DNA of 64,000 nucleotides from Elymus sibiricus (lineage: Eukaryota > Streptophyta > Magnoliopsida > Poales > Poaceae). Positions 22,506 through 34,535 of the stretch are shown here, piece by piece. The stretch's first letter is position 1. Every line of letters starts with the position of its first letter. The notes below the pieces were generated by a model. The model did not search any database, was not told where the DNA came from, and worked only from the letters and a program-made list of their open reading frames with translations. Both the position numbers and the translations under genes were made by a program. The DNA lies in NCBI GenBank assembly GCA_039707655.1, contig CM077674.1:234709904-234773903 (forward strand), given 5' to 3'.

Positions 22506-25500
22506 CTACTCAGGCCGAACACTGATCAGATTGGGGAGCGCTGTCACCCTGAGCTTCTTCATCTCGCTCGCTGTCACCCTGCAGGAATCCAGCGTCAGCG
22601 ACCGCAGGTTCTGCAGCGCCTTCAGGTGACGGAGACCGGCGTTGGACACCCGAGAATTGGAGACATTCAGGGAGATCAAAGCAGTCAAGCCTGTAAAAAC
22701 CAGATCCATCAGATATGACATGAGCACGTACAAGCAGATACCATGTTGGCAGGGACGACGAAATAGTACCAGAAATCAGCTCCAGGGTTTTGTCTGTCAG
22801 CTTGGCATTTTGAGAAAGGTTGAGGAGCGTCAGAGCTTTGAGGTCCTTGATATTCTTCACTCCAGCATCAGTGATTGACCCATTGCATACCTCAAGGGAC
22901 TCGAGATTCTTAAAATCTGAAACAGCATAAATCATGCCAGGGAGAGGGTGAGGTCGCACGCTCAAGCACAGAAAGTTACAAATAATTTCGAATGATATTT
23001 CTGCTAAATGGTCTTAGAACTGGGCGATGCAATGCTTAAAAGCAAGATCAAAGAGAAGTAACTGGCAGTATGTTTCTGATATAACCTCAACTAGCTAGGT
23101 ACAGCACAGTAGCAGACAGACAAGTCTTCATACAAGTGGCAGGGTTATGTTACTGAAAGTGAAATAAATCATTCATTTTGAATTAACAATAATGTCGTAT
23201 TTCATCAAATCGATTGTCCAAATAAAGCTGGTATTTGTATCCTATGAAATTAATTGCTGTCTGGGCACTGTGAGTTAGCTAGCTAGAAACTATGAGCAGT
23301 CTGCATAGATGGTTGCAACAAATGTAGGTTGGCATAACCAATACAACAATGCGAAAATGACCGTGGAGGTGTGCTCTTACATCTCAAGAAGCTTGTCCCA
23401 TGGTCAGTCACCCGAGCTCCAAAAAGGTCAAGATGAGTCAACCCAGTAAGACCTGTATTACCATCAGGGATCAAACTTATATATATATTAAGTAATGACG
23501 AAACCAGAATTCACGACCAGATTAAGTGCATACTGCAAACTTATGCTATTCTTTGTATCACAAATCTTATCCGAGATAACCACCATGCTCGCTAATATGA
23601 AATATCAAGCACAAAAGAGAACACATATGGCACACGAGGTCCATATGAGAGAACAGAGAAAACCACAACAAGCATGCCATAGTGAAAAACAGAACTGCCC
23701 CAGCAACTGGCAACTAACAGTCTCATGTCACTACTGAGAATTTGTGTCATTTTAATTCAATGAGTTAACAAAGGATTATGTGCCAATTGTATCATGTGAT
23801 ATATACCTATGAGTGCTGCTAAGCCAACATCAGTTATCAGGCGATTGTCAAGATTAACTGACTTCAGTGAATTCAACGTGGAGATCTTCTTCATGCCAGT
23901 GTCTGTGACCAATGTAAATGAGAGATTTATGCTGTGCAAATTCCGAAGACCTGCAAAATGGAACAGCTTTGTGATTACGATGTCTCCATTGCCTGTGCAA
24001 TAGCCGAACGGGAGGGAACAAAACAACTGCAGATAACTTCTTATTCAGCAAGTCCTGGTGACAACCAAGTATTATAATTTCCTTAAGTGAAGAAACAATA
24101 CACGGCCATGTATGGTCAGTCTGTACTAGAGCACATCTTGATGAGGTGTTTGAGAATATTCAAGAAGGGTAATATAATGAGAATAGGTGAAGGTGTGCAT
24201 TTTGAGTCTTAACTTCTCTCAACGAAAATAACTAGTGTCAGAAACATCATATTATCCAGTGACCATTGACTTTTTTGCCATCTTGGCATTCTGCTTCTAA
24301 TACAAAACGACACGAGTTTTGGCGCGTGTTCAGGACAAAAGTAACCGCTGAATTGCATTGATATAATATGGTAGAAAGATTAAGAAAAATGCACTAGACA
24401 ACGATGACAAGATGCACATAAAACTAAAATTCGCATATCGGTAATCCTCCCTGCCTCTGCATCATAAGATGCACACAGCCAATATTATCCATTGTATGCT
24501 GGTTTTACTGCACGAATGCTTGCCATATTCATTATATCTTTTATGCAACTTTTATCCAGTGTTTTACTATATGAATGGAATAGCACTTAACTGCTATAAG
24601 AAATGAGAACTGAAAAGATCAATATCGAAAGTTAGGACAAACCAGAAAGATGCTGGAGCCCGTTGCTTCCAATTGCAGTGTCAGAAAGCTCCAAGCTTTT
24701 CAATAACACAAGGCCTACATTAACACAGGGACAGAATCTCGTAAGTATAAAAGAGAACAATATTACGCATGATTACAATCAAGTAATACTCGAAAACAGC
24801 CACAAGTACAATCCAACATAGCAATTTAGCTAAATAAAGTGTTTGTAACAAGATGCAGTCAACAGCATATAACTAATGCTAGTTCTGCGCTAATATCAAG
24901 GCAATCACAAGGAATAAACAAATTACAAAATCAACTTGCTAAATACAACCCAATTTATTTTATTTTTTTGAGGGAAATAGCAGGACTCTGCTGCGGATTT
25001 TTATTGATTTTAAATAAATAATACAAGGTCCAAAAAATAAATAAGAAGAACAGCAAATAACAAAAAGAAAGATAAAAATAATTACCTACTGAAGACCGCA
25101 AACAAAAATAATTAATAGAACGGTACTTCATAAATGGTAAGCCTCAAGATTGTTCATAAATGCTAAGCCTCAAGACTAGTAAGAAAATAACCCACCCTTC
25201 AGATGTAGTAGACCTTCATCTCCGATCTTGCATGAATCCAGGTTCAAGGACTCCAAATTGATTAATCCTAGAAGGAAAAAATGCCCAGCTAGGTTTATAT
25301 ACCGCATAAAAGTTGTACAACTCAAAGATGATTGTCTAGCTTTGATGTATTTCTTCAGGCACCAAAAATAGAAGTGGGGTCATCAGTCTACAGCGACTAG
25401 CATGATAGCCAATGTACAAGGGAATCCCATGCCTTGCTTTTTTATCTTGTCTTTTCAGTGTGTGATGCACATTTAATTTAGAGACATATATGAAGTACAA

Positions 25501-28500
25501 CAGTATATTGCGCTTATAAATGGACAAATATCTCCAACATTTCAGCTATCGAACCAACCACCAACAATTTGTCAATTTCATGTTTTATCAACAATATCAA
25601 GTGTTTCCAGGCATGTTCATCATTAATTCATTATAAGATAACCATTAATGGCACCAAGCCCATTTCTCCTTCCAAACACACGTACGTACTCGAGCCGTTA
25701 CAAGAAAGAAGCACGATTGGATATCTAATAAGGTGATATCAGGATGCAAAATCGAGCTAGAAGTGTTGCATAGATAAACCAGCAGATGTGACTCCAATAC
25801 TTACACATTCTATATGTGAACATAAAAAACTGAAGAATATGAGATAAATATTAAACAACATAGTCATACCTTTCAGATGCACCAAACATGCATCTGTAAT
25901 ATGGTTAAAGCCCAAATTTAAGACCTTCAATTTTTTAAGATCTGCAAAGCAGCAGCATTTTAGTGAATAAGACGAGAGCATGACACAAATTTGCAGAGTG
26001 CTATGTAGTTATCATGACAATACATATCAAGTGCTAACTAAGCGAGGTGTATTGAGAAAACCTTCTCGATTTAACAGTTAAGGTAGACATTCAACAAAAC
26101 AGAGGAGAGGAGAACCTGAGTCCTCTTTGTGTAGCACACAAATGGCAGATTCAAAGGACATTTAATAATGTATGTGTATGTTGGAACTTAAATGTGTGAA
26201 AACTCACACGGGCTCACATGCACTGTGAAATTTTCGAGGACCTAAACTATTTATGCATCCAAAACCAGAAGCATTTCCAAAAGAGGCTACACGATAAATT
26301 TTTGAAACTGCCAATTCGACCAAACAAAAGTTTCGTAACCGTTTTCGTTAACACATATGCTTGTTTATTGTGAAACTGCATTGCTCCATCATAGTAGCAA
26401 GAACACAGCATTTACCTTCAAAGCTTTCACATCCCTCATCATATATGCCACACCGATTCAAATTCAACAACATCAGTGAAGCCAAACCTACAGAAGCAAA
26501 TGATGCATAAGGTTATAGTTTTATACTTTAATGTCTTCAAGATGAAAATGTAATTGCCTTGCATTTATTTATTTTTTGCGGGTAACTGCCTTGCATTTAT
26601 TTATTTTTTGCGGGTAACTGCCTTGCATAATTCGTAGCAATTCTGGTTTCATCTTACAGACAAAAACAATACTAGTACTATTTTTTTCCCGATAAAGGAA
26701 TATTTAATTGACTCTTAACAACATATCGAGCTACACATCCATAAAGAGTTTACCAGCCTATGCATAACAAGATATACACAGCCCTTACAAGACAACTGTA
26801 AAACACAAGAACATGAATCATATATGACTCGCATAAATCAGTGACCAATGCAAGACAAGTGCCAAAGTTCATAAACCACTGGAAACTGGCTGGTCTATCC
26901 GAACCAGTAACACACTTGTTTTCCACAATAGGGCTGGCTAAGGCTGTTAAGGACAGTAGGACACTGACCCTAATCCCCATTTTAGGTGGAATAAAGATAT
27001 TGTTATCTGTTCCACTTGACTTAAACATCAGAATTTCTAAATAATAATAAAAATTGCAAAAATAAAAACATTTTTGTTTAAACCACCCACACTGGAACAA
27101 CCCAGGTAGCTAAATACTAAACAAAGTGATTTAACTCTGCACTATCAGGAGACCTTACGTATAATGAACAGAACATATGAGACACGCTTAGGAGCTGTTT
27201 GGAAGAACATTATTTCTTGGTAACTTAAGGTAGGTAGTTAAAATTTGAAGTCCAAAAAGGCTCGCAATGAGGAAAAGAATTATGTTCGCAACCCCTACAG
27301 CTATAGATGGAACAAATCACCCTTCAAGCAGCAGAATCAGACTACTCTTTTCAATTTTTATTATGTCTATTACTAAGTTTTCGAGTAAACTGAACATACC
27401 AGTGACCTCCAACGAGGGAGAAGATAAAGGATCGTACAATATCAAACTGTTAAACTTCTCATGAATAAGCTGTTGTGCGGTCACTATGCTGTAATGAGCA
27501 GCCTCGTAAAGCAAGTTTTATGTGAGTGTAAAATAGTACGAAATGCCAAAAATATAAGAAATATTTTGCTAGTTAACAAACTAAATGACCACAAATCTAA
27601 GCAAATGAAGCCTGCAAGCCTAGTGGATCAAGGTACAAGCCATTATTAGGAAAGTTATGGAAAGTTGCAGGACCTGAGATAGCTTCCAAGCAAGCAGCGG
27701 TCACTGGACAGCTCTCCAAGTTTAGATGTGTTAACTTGGACAAGCCTACAGAAAACAGATAAAATGCAAACACATAAGCTTTGGATCAGATCAACGTCAA
27801 GCAGTTAAATATACAGATCATGCATTGACCCATAGAACACCAAACAATGATCCATGGATCATTCCAACACTCAAAATCAAAGCACAAAGTTCTAAATAGG
27901 AAAGAGGCAGGTTATAGTCATGTCAACCTGTAAGATAAGAAATACCCAGATCTGTAATTCTACAAGAAGACAATTGCAGTTCCTTCAAATTTGTGAGATC
28001 TGCAAAAGAAAAGTGCTTGTCAAATTTTCAGGGATGGGATATGTGGTATAGATTCATTAAATTTTAGCTGCACAAAATTATAAAACTTCCTTCCTATTCA
28101 GAGAACGGGTCTAAGTCTAACAGACGGCATATGATATACTAAAGCAGAGAATATCAAAGGAAACAAATAGATTATTCTGTTACCTGATAAATACTTAATA
28201 TCTGAATCCGTAATGTAGTTACAATATCTCATATTAAGTGACTCCAGCTTTCTGAGGCCTGAAAACGATAATTGCTGCTCAAATACCAATATCAACAACT
28301 CAAAAGGTTGTCAAAGTTAAGACAGGGCAAGAATAGTGTGGTGTCAAATGCCATCATGACATTCCAAAAACAAAAGGGTCGCATATAAAATTGTAGGTAC
28401 CTACAGCAGTAAGTAAATTAATGTGATGTTCAGAAGGGTGATACCTTTCACATGAACAAGGCCACCATGAATCTTCAGGCATCGCTCAAGGTCAAGATTT

Positions 28501-29864
28501 ACCAAATTAACTAAATTTGCAAACACTCTCATTCCTTCAGAAGTAACACCGTCACTTCTCTTGAAACTTAAGGATGTCAAGTTTGAGAAACCTGCAAATC
28601 CAATATATAGCAAAATAAATAAAAACTTAATTGGCGGAAAGTTAGAATATTATTATCCATTTGAAGTGAAAGCTTGGGCTTGCATAAGCCCATAAGCCAG
28701 GGGAGAGATGGGCTTATCAACATCAAGGGGGTTTAACTTTATCTAACAACCAATTCCAAAACCTGCTCGGATGTAATTGATTAGGCTTGCAGCGTTTGTA
28801 ACAGCTACAAGCTCATACTCAAACCCATCTAATACTAAGACATTTAGATAAGAGTAACTCAGTAAGTAGTGTGTCACTGACCTGACAAAACTCCAAGGCC
28901 ATGTTCTGACACATGGTCACAGTAATTACATGACAAGCTTTGCATGTTTGAGCAATCACTAAGAAAATTTAAGCCACTATCAGTAACTTCAGAGCAAGAA
29001 ATGTCAACGGACAATAATGACTGCCTTTGTGAAGCCACTACTTCCATCCAGGCATCCTTAACTCCAGGATACCCCCCCAAACAAATGTCCTGATAGTGAA
29101 ATACAAGAAGCAGTTATCCCGCGAAGACAAAGCTCTGTCTCAAAATATAGTATTCAGAATATTTTGTAAGTAAGATTTATTAGGTTTGAGAAGCTGCCTT
29201 GCCATTTATAAATATCAGGTTTCAGTGTCAGATGATCCAATACAAGGAGGCTAGATTACTATATCCGAAGCAGGAAAGAGCACATGAAGTAATCAATAAC
29301 TTTAATTTTACATAGAAGTATTAAGTTTGATAGAACCATATCTGGTTTACTACTTTCTTGATCAAGACCACCGGCTTATTGTTCAGTGTCTTATGAGACT
29401 AAATTGAGCATCACACTTGTAAGCATAGGCAACGGAAACCTTACATGCAGCGCACAATCCCGAAAGGTTTCAAGCGATTCTTCCGTGAGACAGTTCGAGT
29501 CCACCAGTTCATCGAAAATCTGCTGGCTGAGATCACTCGGCAGCATAGCAAAAGTAGAATACTTACTGATATCCTGCATATGCATTTGACGTCATCAAAC
29601 AAAAATGCGGCATTTCTCAGCAAAGCAAAACACACACGTGCACAAAACTACCTTGCAGACTTTGGCCACACAAAGCTCCATGAGTGTCGGGCACCGGCCA
29701 GGGCTCTTCCCTGGTCCCTTGCGGGAGACATCGGAGCTGCTGCGGGGCAGCGTGAGCAGCAGCCATTTCAAGCTGCTGGTCTTCGAGAACCTCGTCGGTG
29801 TCTGGAGAGAGTCGTCGTCCTCCACCACCAATTGGCTTCGCTTCCTCGAACAGACGCCACCCAT
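22506..29864 (-). CDS. Plant LRR protein, 583 residues, 15 coding exons, intact
   Basis: Coding exons (transcript order): 29652-29864, 29445-29573, 28882-29089, 28445-28591, 28184-28258, 27928-27999, 27674-27745, 26416-26487, 25870-25941, 25196-25267, 24643-24714, 23807-23950, 23381-23452, 22770-22916, 22506-22690. All have GT/AG borders, keep one frame and sum to 1752 nt. The N-terminus MGGVCSRK fits N-myristoylation (Gly2, Ser6) with a neighbouring Cys5. Residues 72-114 contain LPSDLSQQIFDELV, a helical F-box-like or linker segment. From about residue 130, tandem cysteine-containing-type LRRs (LxxLxxLNLxxCxITDxGLxxL) run to the C-terminus. Length and order match the family of Arabidopsis At1g15740 (about 585 residues), as I recall. 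Role uncertain: membrane-tethered protein-interaction scaffold or ubiquitin-ligase adaptor. No stop or frameshift seen. Confidence 0.92.
24950..25025. mobile_element. LINE-like 3' tail fragment in an intron
   Basis: The run TTTTTTTGAGGGAAATAGCA and the following A/T-rich end resemble the LINE 3' tail at 19490-19520 (TTTTTTTGAGGGAAAG). No coding part is attached. Fragment call only; a SINE is possible. Confidence 0.3.
26555..26628. repeat. 32-bp tandem repeat in an intron
   Basis: Units start at 26555, 26587 and 26619 (third partial), each reading TGCCTTGCATTTATTTATTT followed by TTTTGCGGGTAAC. The copies are almost identical, so the duplication is recent. It lies in the LRR intron between 26487 and 27674. 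Confidence 0.75.
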
Positions 29865-30740
29865 GATCGGTGTGAACTGGAACTATCACTCCCCTGTCCC
29901 TGTGGACTGAAGGGATCTATGAGCCTGCACAATCTTGGTTCTGAATGACTGACAGTTGCATCGCGTCAACTGTATGCCTCTACTTAATTAGTCAGCTTCC
30001 ACTCCATTCTGCGACATGAAAGATATCATACAGTTTTAGGAGCAGAACTATACCATTATAGTTTATGTTTTAAAATATTAATCATGCATGATGCACCCAC
30101 TACATCCTAGATGGCCAAAAACCCAATCCTGAATAAAATGGATCAATCGAAACTGAAGATAGCATTATTAAAACAAAAGGAGCGAGCACCAGTCCTGCAG
30201 CAACCCGAACAACAGAACCTCAGCCCTTCAGCAGGCCAGCTGAAGTAGTAACAAAATAAAAAAAAATCCAAATAAATTAACAGCACAATCGCAATCCAAT
30301 CCTAGCTCAGATGAACCAAGAGCCGATCAAAGCGACCTCAAAAACCTCACCGATCAATCAATACGTATCGGATTAACGGACGGCAGTAGCAGTGGTAGAT
30401 TACCCCAGCAAAAGCGGATAAAGAAGGTAAGCCAAGGCTTTGGGGGAAAAGGAACAGTAGCCCAACTAACCCCGCAGCAGCACCCAGAGAGTCCCCACAA
30501 AGAAGCATCGAAACAAACAACGCCATGGTCGGACGCCGAACTCTCACCTACCCCACCGCCGCGGAGCCGCCACGGAAGCCACCAGCTAAACCCAAACCCC
30601 CGGCGCTAGGGTTCTGCTCCACGGTTTTAATCCCCCCGCTTCGACGCGGGATTAACGAACGCGACGAGTCCTCGCCGGATGGGGGCAGCGCAGTGGAGAA
30701 GAAAGGGAGGGAGGAAATGGAAGCGGGGAAACTGTTATTG
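29865..30740 (-). promoter_or_regulatory. Probable 5'UTR exons, leader intron and promoter side of the LRR gene
   Basis: An acceptor (CCCTTCAG) ends at 29907, so 29865-29906 is probably 5'UTR joined to the start codon. A good donor on the minus strand (G/GTGAGAG) lies at 30548, giving a leader intron of about 640 bp and a GC-rich first exon from 30548 to roughly 30740. That exon has AACCCTAG (about 30605-30612), a telo-box-like word frequent near plant transcription starts. No convincing TATA box was found upstream. All inferred from splice signals. Confidence 0.5.
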
Positions 30741-31043
30741 TAGCAAGAACCGGAGCTGCGGGCGAGCTCCACGTGTCCTGTGGGGGCCACGAAGCTCGGC
30801 GTCCCTGGCTTGTGGGCCGTGGGCATGAGAACCCGGGGTGTCGGTCTGACCTCTCGGCTCTCGGGGCTGCGAGGAGCGGCCGGTAGCCGGTTTGGAGGAT
30901 GGGATAAGGCGAAGAGGGGTGAAGCAAGGGGCCGGCCACACGCTACCGGCCGATTGTGCGGCCGCCGGCCGGGTACGTCCGTATTGGGCCCCCTTCTTTG
31001 GGGTACACGTAGGCCTGATGCTCTACAGTGTACAGTTCAGTTA
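30741..31043. other. GC-rich flank upstream of the LRR gene
   Basis: No gene seen. Several short frames on both strands overlap here because GC content suppresses stops. It may contain promoter elements of the minus-strand LRR gene. Confidence 0.3.
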
Positions 31044-31346
31044 GGGCTCCTTTGATTGAAAGAAATTCTACAGGCTTTCTGGAGGATTGAAATCCTTAGG
31101 AATTTTTTCTATATTGGTCATTTGATTCATAGGATTGGATTTCATACGAATTTTTCCTATGGAATCTTTTGTACACATTTTATAGGAAATCTAACATCCA
31201 CTCCAACCTTTTTTTACAATTTCTTTATTTTTCATGTGGCATCAAACACTCCTTGCTAATCCTATAGGATTCAAGTCGGCATGCCACTCCAATCCTATAC
31301 TTTTCCTATTCCTACATTTTCAAAATCCTGCGAATCAAAGAGGCCC
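31044..31346. mobile_element. Tourist-like (PIF/Harbinger) MITE, TSD TTA
   Basis: The ends are inverted repeats (GGGCTCCTTTGATT at the left, AATCAAAGAGGCCC at the right) and flanking TTA is present on both sides (31041-31043 and 31347-31349). Length 303 bp, AT-rich, no ORF of note. It sits about 300 bp upstream of the inferred first exon of the LRR gene. Confidence 0.8.
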
Positions 31347-31349
31347 TTA

Positions 31350-32161
31350 TTGTTTGTGGTGCCGTTGCTTAATTTTTGGATTCCCTCCGAGTACTATATA
31401 CAGTATATTGTAGTAATCGTAAAAGAATAGAGGTTGCGGACTCAGATGACTAGATTCTTTATGGTGAAACATGTTCAGATCCTAGACTTAAAACGGATGG
31501 TGGCATTTTCCTATATTTATTTCAGGTTTTTCAATGTTGTTTTAGCGGTATTACGTGCCCCTCAACTACGAGGAGTTTGTAGCGACTTCATTAATCTCAA
31601 GATTTGTTGGTTCGGTCTTTCGGAGGAGTCTTGTGATGAAAATAGGTTAATTTGTCCTCATCTCCAGCTTGCACATCGCTGGAGCCAGGGAGTCATTGAC
31701 GAACATTGCAGGAGACCTGGAGAAGAATGCGAAGACCAGACGAAGAGACCCAACCCATGTTAATGTTGAAAACGGTGTCGTGGATCCTATTGACGAGGCC
31801 ATTGGCACCAACGCGAATCGAGACGAAAACATCATTTGGATAAATGAACCCTCACGCGCCTGCAACGATACAGGAACCAGCACCAGCATACACAGAGGTA
31901 CTTATTCCACTATGTCGTCATCTCCACCGCTCAGACGAATGTTGTGACACATTAAAACCTAATAGACTAGATCAGACTCCCACAAGCGCGAAGATTCGTG
32001 GTCTCTCCCGCCTCACATGTAAGCCATGGTCATGACATTCCTTTAAAAATGCAAAAAAATATTCCATGTATTAACACAGAGTGTTGGGTAGAGGATCCTC
32101 GGTGCTGGGCCGAGCGACGGTGCACACATCAGGTAGCATTGTAGCAGTACACCACTGAGTA
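31350..32161. other. Unassigned 0.8-kb stretch
   Basis: Overlapping frames of about 80-109 codons exist on both strands (31434-31763, 31647-31889), none with a recognisable domain. Probably old transposon sequence. Confidence 0.25.
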
Positions 32162-33200
32162 TTGTACGTATATGAATTTTTAGAAAAACAGGGAGAGCTC
32201 CCCGGCTCCATTCATAGAAAGAAGCCTGCCAGACAGGTCCACAAGTCATCTTATTACAGTGTCCAACCACTGGGGAAAAATCACCAGCAGCAAAGCAACA
32301 AAAGAAAAGAAACACTCACAACACATCAACTCTGCTGTCATTTAAACCTCTTCTGCATTTCTAACCTATTAAAAGAAACATAACACATGCATCTCCCTCA
32401 AGGCCAAGAGGATTTTCATGATGCGCCAGGAGAGATCGCCTCTGCCTCTGCCTCCAGGATGGAGGTTGGGCTTGTTGGAGAAGCAGCCATCCATCGTAAG
32501 TTGGTCCAGTCCCGCACAACAACTTCCTGGTGCATCACCATTTTGGTTTCACCATTCCCAGTGGAGACAGGCAGCTTCACACCCACCCCAGTTAGAAAGG
32601 AGTCTTTATCAGCTTTGAAACCCATTGACAAAAAGCCTCCACTTGATCCATCATATGCTCCTTGAAGAGGGTTTGCCATTTCCTGACTAATCTTAAAACT
32701 AGCGACCAGATCTGGTGCACAGATATCCAGGGAACATTATTAAAAACCAGATTATTTATGTGTTTCCACAGAGCCCACAGGATAGCAGCACACACGGCAT
32801 TCAGAGTCCAACTTTTTACCAGCTACCCAAAGAGAAGCAAGGTTCAAAGCATTGACTCCTAAACTCCTACCAAAGAATTCACTAGCTTGAGACCAAACAT
32901 TCCTGGCTACAACACAATCAAAGAAAAGATGCTGAATAGATTCATCACACAAACAGAAGACACAGTCCTCTGGTTTTTTTATGTTTCTTTTCTTCAAATT
33001 GTCTCTAGTCATTAGTTTATTATTAAGCATTAACCACGGGAAAACCTGAATTCTAGAGGGCACAACTAGCTTCCAAATAAAAGGGATGAAAACAGGGGTC
33101 ACCCCCCTAAAATTGATGATTAAAATTAAACTTGGCACACATGTGATCCTTTGGTCCATAGATTTAATTTTGCAATCCCATAAGTCAGATTTAGGATCAA
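32162..33200 (-). pseudogene. LINE fragment: zf-RVT and C-terminal end of ORF2
   Basis: The frame 32752-33159 contains the zf-RVT region (WKLVVPSRIQVFPWLML, then CVFCLCDESIQHLFFDC). A frameshift at about 32790 leads to the LINE C-terminal block ILWALWKHINNLVFNN and the stop at 32592. The tail 32162-32260 (AGAAAAACAGGGAGAGCTCC region) looks like a LINE 3'UTR. RT, endonuclease and ORF1 are missing. Unlike the LINE at 19478-21955 there is no RNase H, so it is a different subfamily. Confidence 0.7.
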
Positions 33201-33244
33201 TTTAGGCTATTTGAGTCTCAAAACGAAGATATTTACACATAATC

Positions 33245-33325
33245 TCATTGATGAAACCGCATCACAGTGGTCTGTGGCGCATGAGCCAAACCAGGAGATC
33301 ACGGGTTCGAGCCCATACCCAAAAG
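33245..33325 (+). other. tRNA-like (SINE?) segment
   Basis: GGGTTCGAGCCC at 33302-33313 matches a Pol III B box. A weaker A-box-like stretch (around CACAGTGGTCTG) lies about 40 bp upstream. A full cloverleaf with paired acceptor arms could not be built by eye. More likely a tRNA-derived SINE head than a working tRNA. Confidence 0.3.
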
Positions 33326-33659
33326 TTATTTTGTTCAAACCACAAACATCTCTAGGCCAGCCATCGACCTTATCTATTGGGTGGGGGCGGGGGGGAGAAG
33401 GGTCGCAACAGTTCGGTGACATCGGGTTCAATCGCAGAGCGCGCGCGGGGGTGGGGGGGTATTAGCAAAAGTGCAATGACGTTAAGTGTGTCACCAATTC
33501 GACGACAGATCCCATGTGTCTGCCAAACGACAGGTTGTGATAGGCAAAGACTTTTCTTTGCCAGATCATGCTAAATTTGTGTATCCGTTTGTTACAGTTC
33601 CGAAATTTATGAACAAAGGATAACATGCGAGTAAGGAGGTTTACGTACTACACAACCTA

Positions 33660-33742
33660 TTACTCTCTCCATTCCAAAATAATTGTCATGGTTTTAGTTT
33701 AAATTTAAAACCACGACACATATTTTGGAACGAAGAAAGTAT
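33660..33742. mobile_element. Stowaway-like MITE
   Basis: A near-perfect foldback: left arm CTCTCTCCATTCCAAAATAA, right arm ATATTTTGGAACGAAGAAAG, with GTGGTTTTAG/AAAACCACGAC pairing in the middle and TA at the ends. It matches the common TACTCCCTCCGTTCCAAAATA grass Stowaway group from memory. Confidence 0.7.
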
Positions 33743-33909
33743 ATCTCAATTGAAAAACACATATGCCAATTGCCAAGTGCCAGACTTGCCCCGGCTTTTC
33801 TTCTCTCTTTCTCTCTAGTCTAAGGCGAAACTTCCAAAGCAACAGCCTCCTTGCCAAATCTTCTACCGTTTGTACAGTTGGCACTTTGCTACCGCTTCTC
33901 CTACCCAAT

Positions 33910-34125
33910 TGATAAGTGCCACACGTCAGGTGCGTGACACTCCGACCTTGACGTTTTTAAAATGGCAATTCCAGTCACGCAAGGATGGCAATTTCCAGTG
34001 ACAAACGGCAAGTTTCTGTCAAAAATAAACTGAAGCACGAAAGTTGTCATCCTCGCGTCACTAAACTTAACGTCAAAAACGGTTGGAGTTGCCATGTGCT
34101 CGCACCTGACATGTGACACTTATCA
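33910..34125. repeat. Inverted-repeat element of about 216 bp
   Basis: The left end TGATAAGTGCCACACGTCAG and right end CTGACATGTGACACTTATCA are inverted copies, and similarity continues about 50 bp inward (GACGTTTTTAAA.. against ..ACGTCAAAAACGG). No clear target duplication was found, so the superfamily (MULE-like or hAT-like MITE) is open. No ORF. Confidence 0.55.
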
Positions 34126-34535
34126 GGATCCTTCTCATATCAATCGAAAGCGTGGCTCTTCCGCTTCCTTTCAAAAAAAAAATCCAACCGTGCATGAAGT
34201 GATTTCCTAGGTACCACCTACCAGCCGGTTATTCCATGTTGATCAGAAGTATATATAGCTGCTTTTCGGCGTGGTTGCTGACCATCCAAGCTTCTGAGAC
34301 CCCTTTCCTCCAAATCCGGGTAATCAGTGTGAAGTGCTCCTAGATCATAACTCCTTTTCAGCCTCAAAATACGCCTTTTACTGATTTGGGAGTACTTTTG
34401 TGATCACGGATTACTTCGTAGGCGTGCAAGGTATGTTCGGTCGGTGACTAAAGGTGTCGGGTTAAAACATCCAGAATAGTATTTTTGCATAAAAAGAAGA
34501 AGGAGAAAAAAAGCATCCCGAACAGTAGAGTCTAA
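34126..34535. other. Unassigned stretch
   Basis: A TATA-like word (AGTATATATAGC at about 34249) is present, but no gene could be attached to it. Confidence 0.25.

Noticed and set aside
29445..29948. 167-codon plus-strand frame opposite LRR exons 1-2
   Set aside because: It crosses an intron of the well-supported minus-strand gene and shows no domain.
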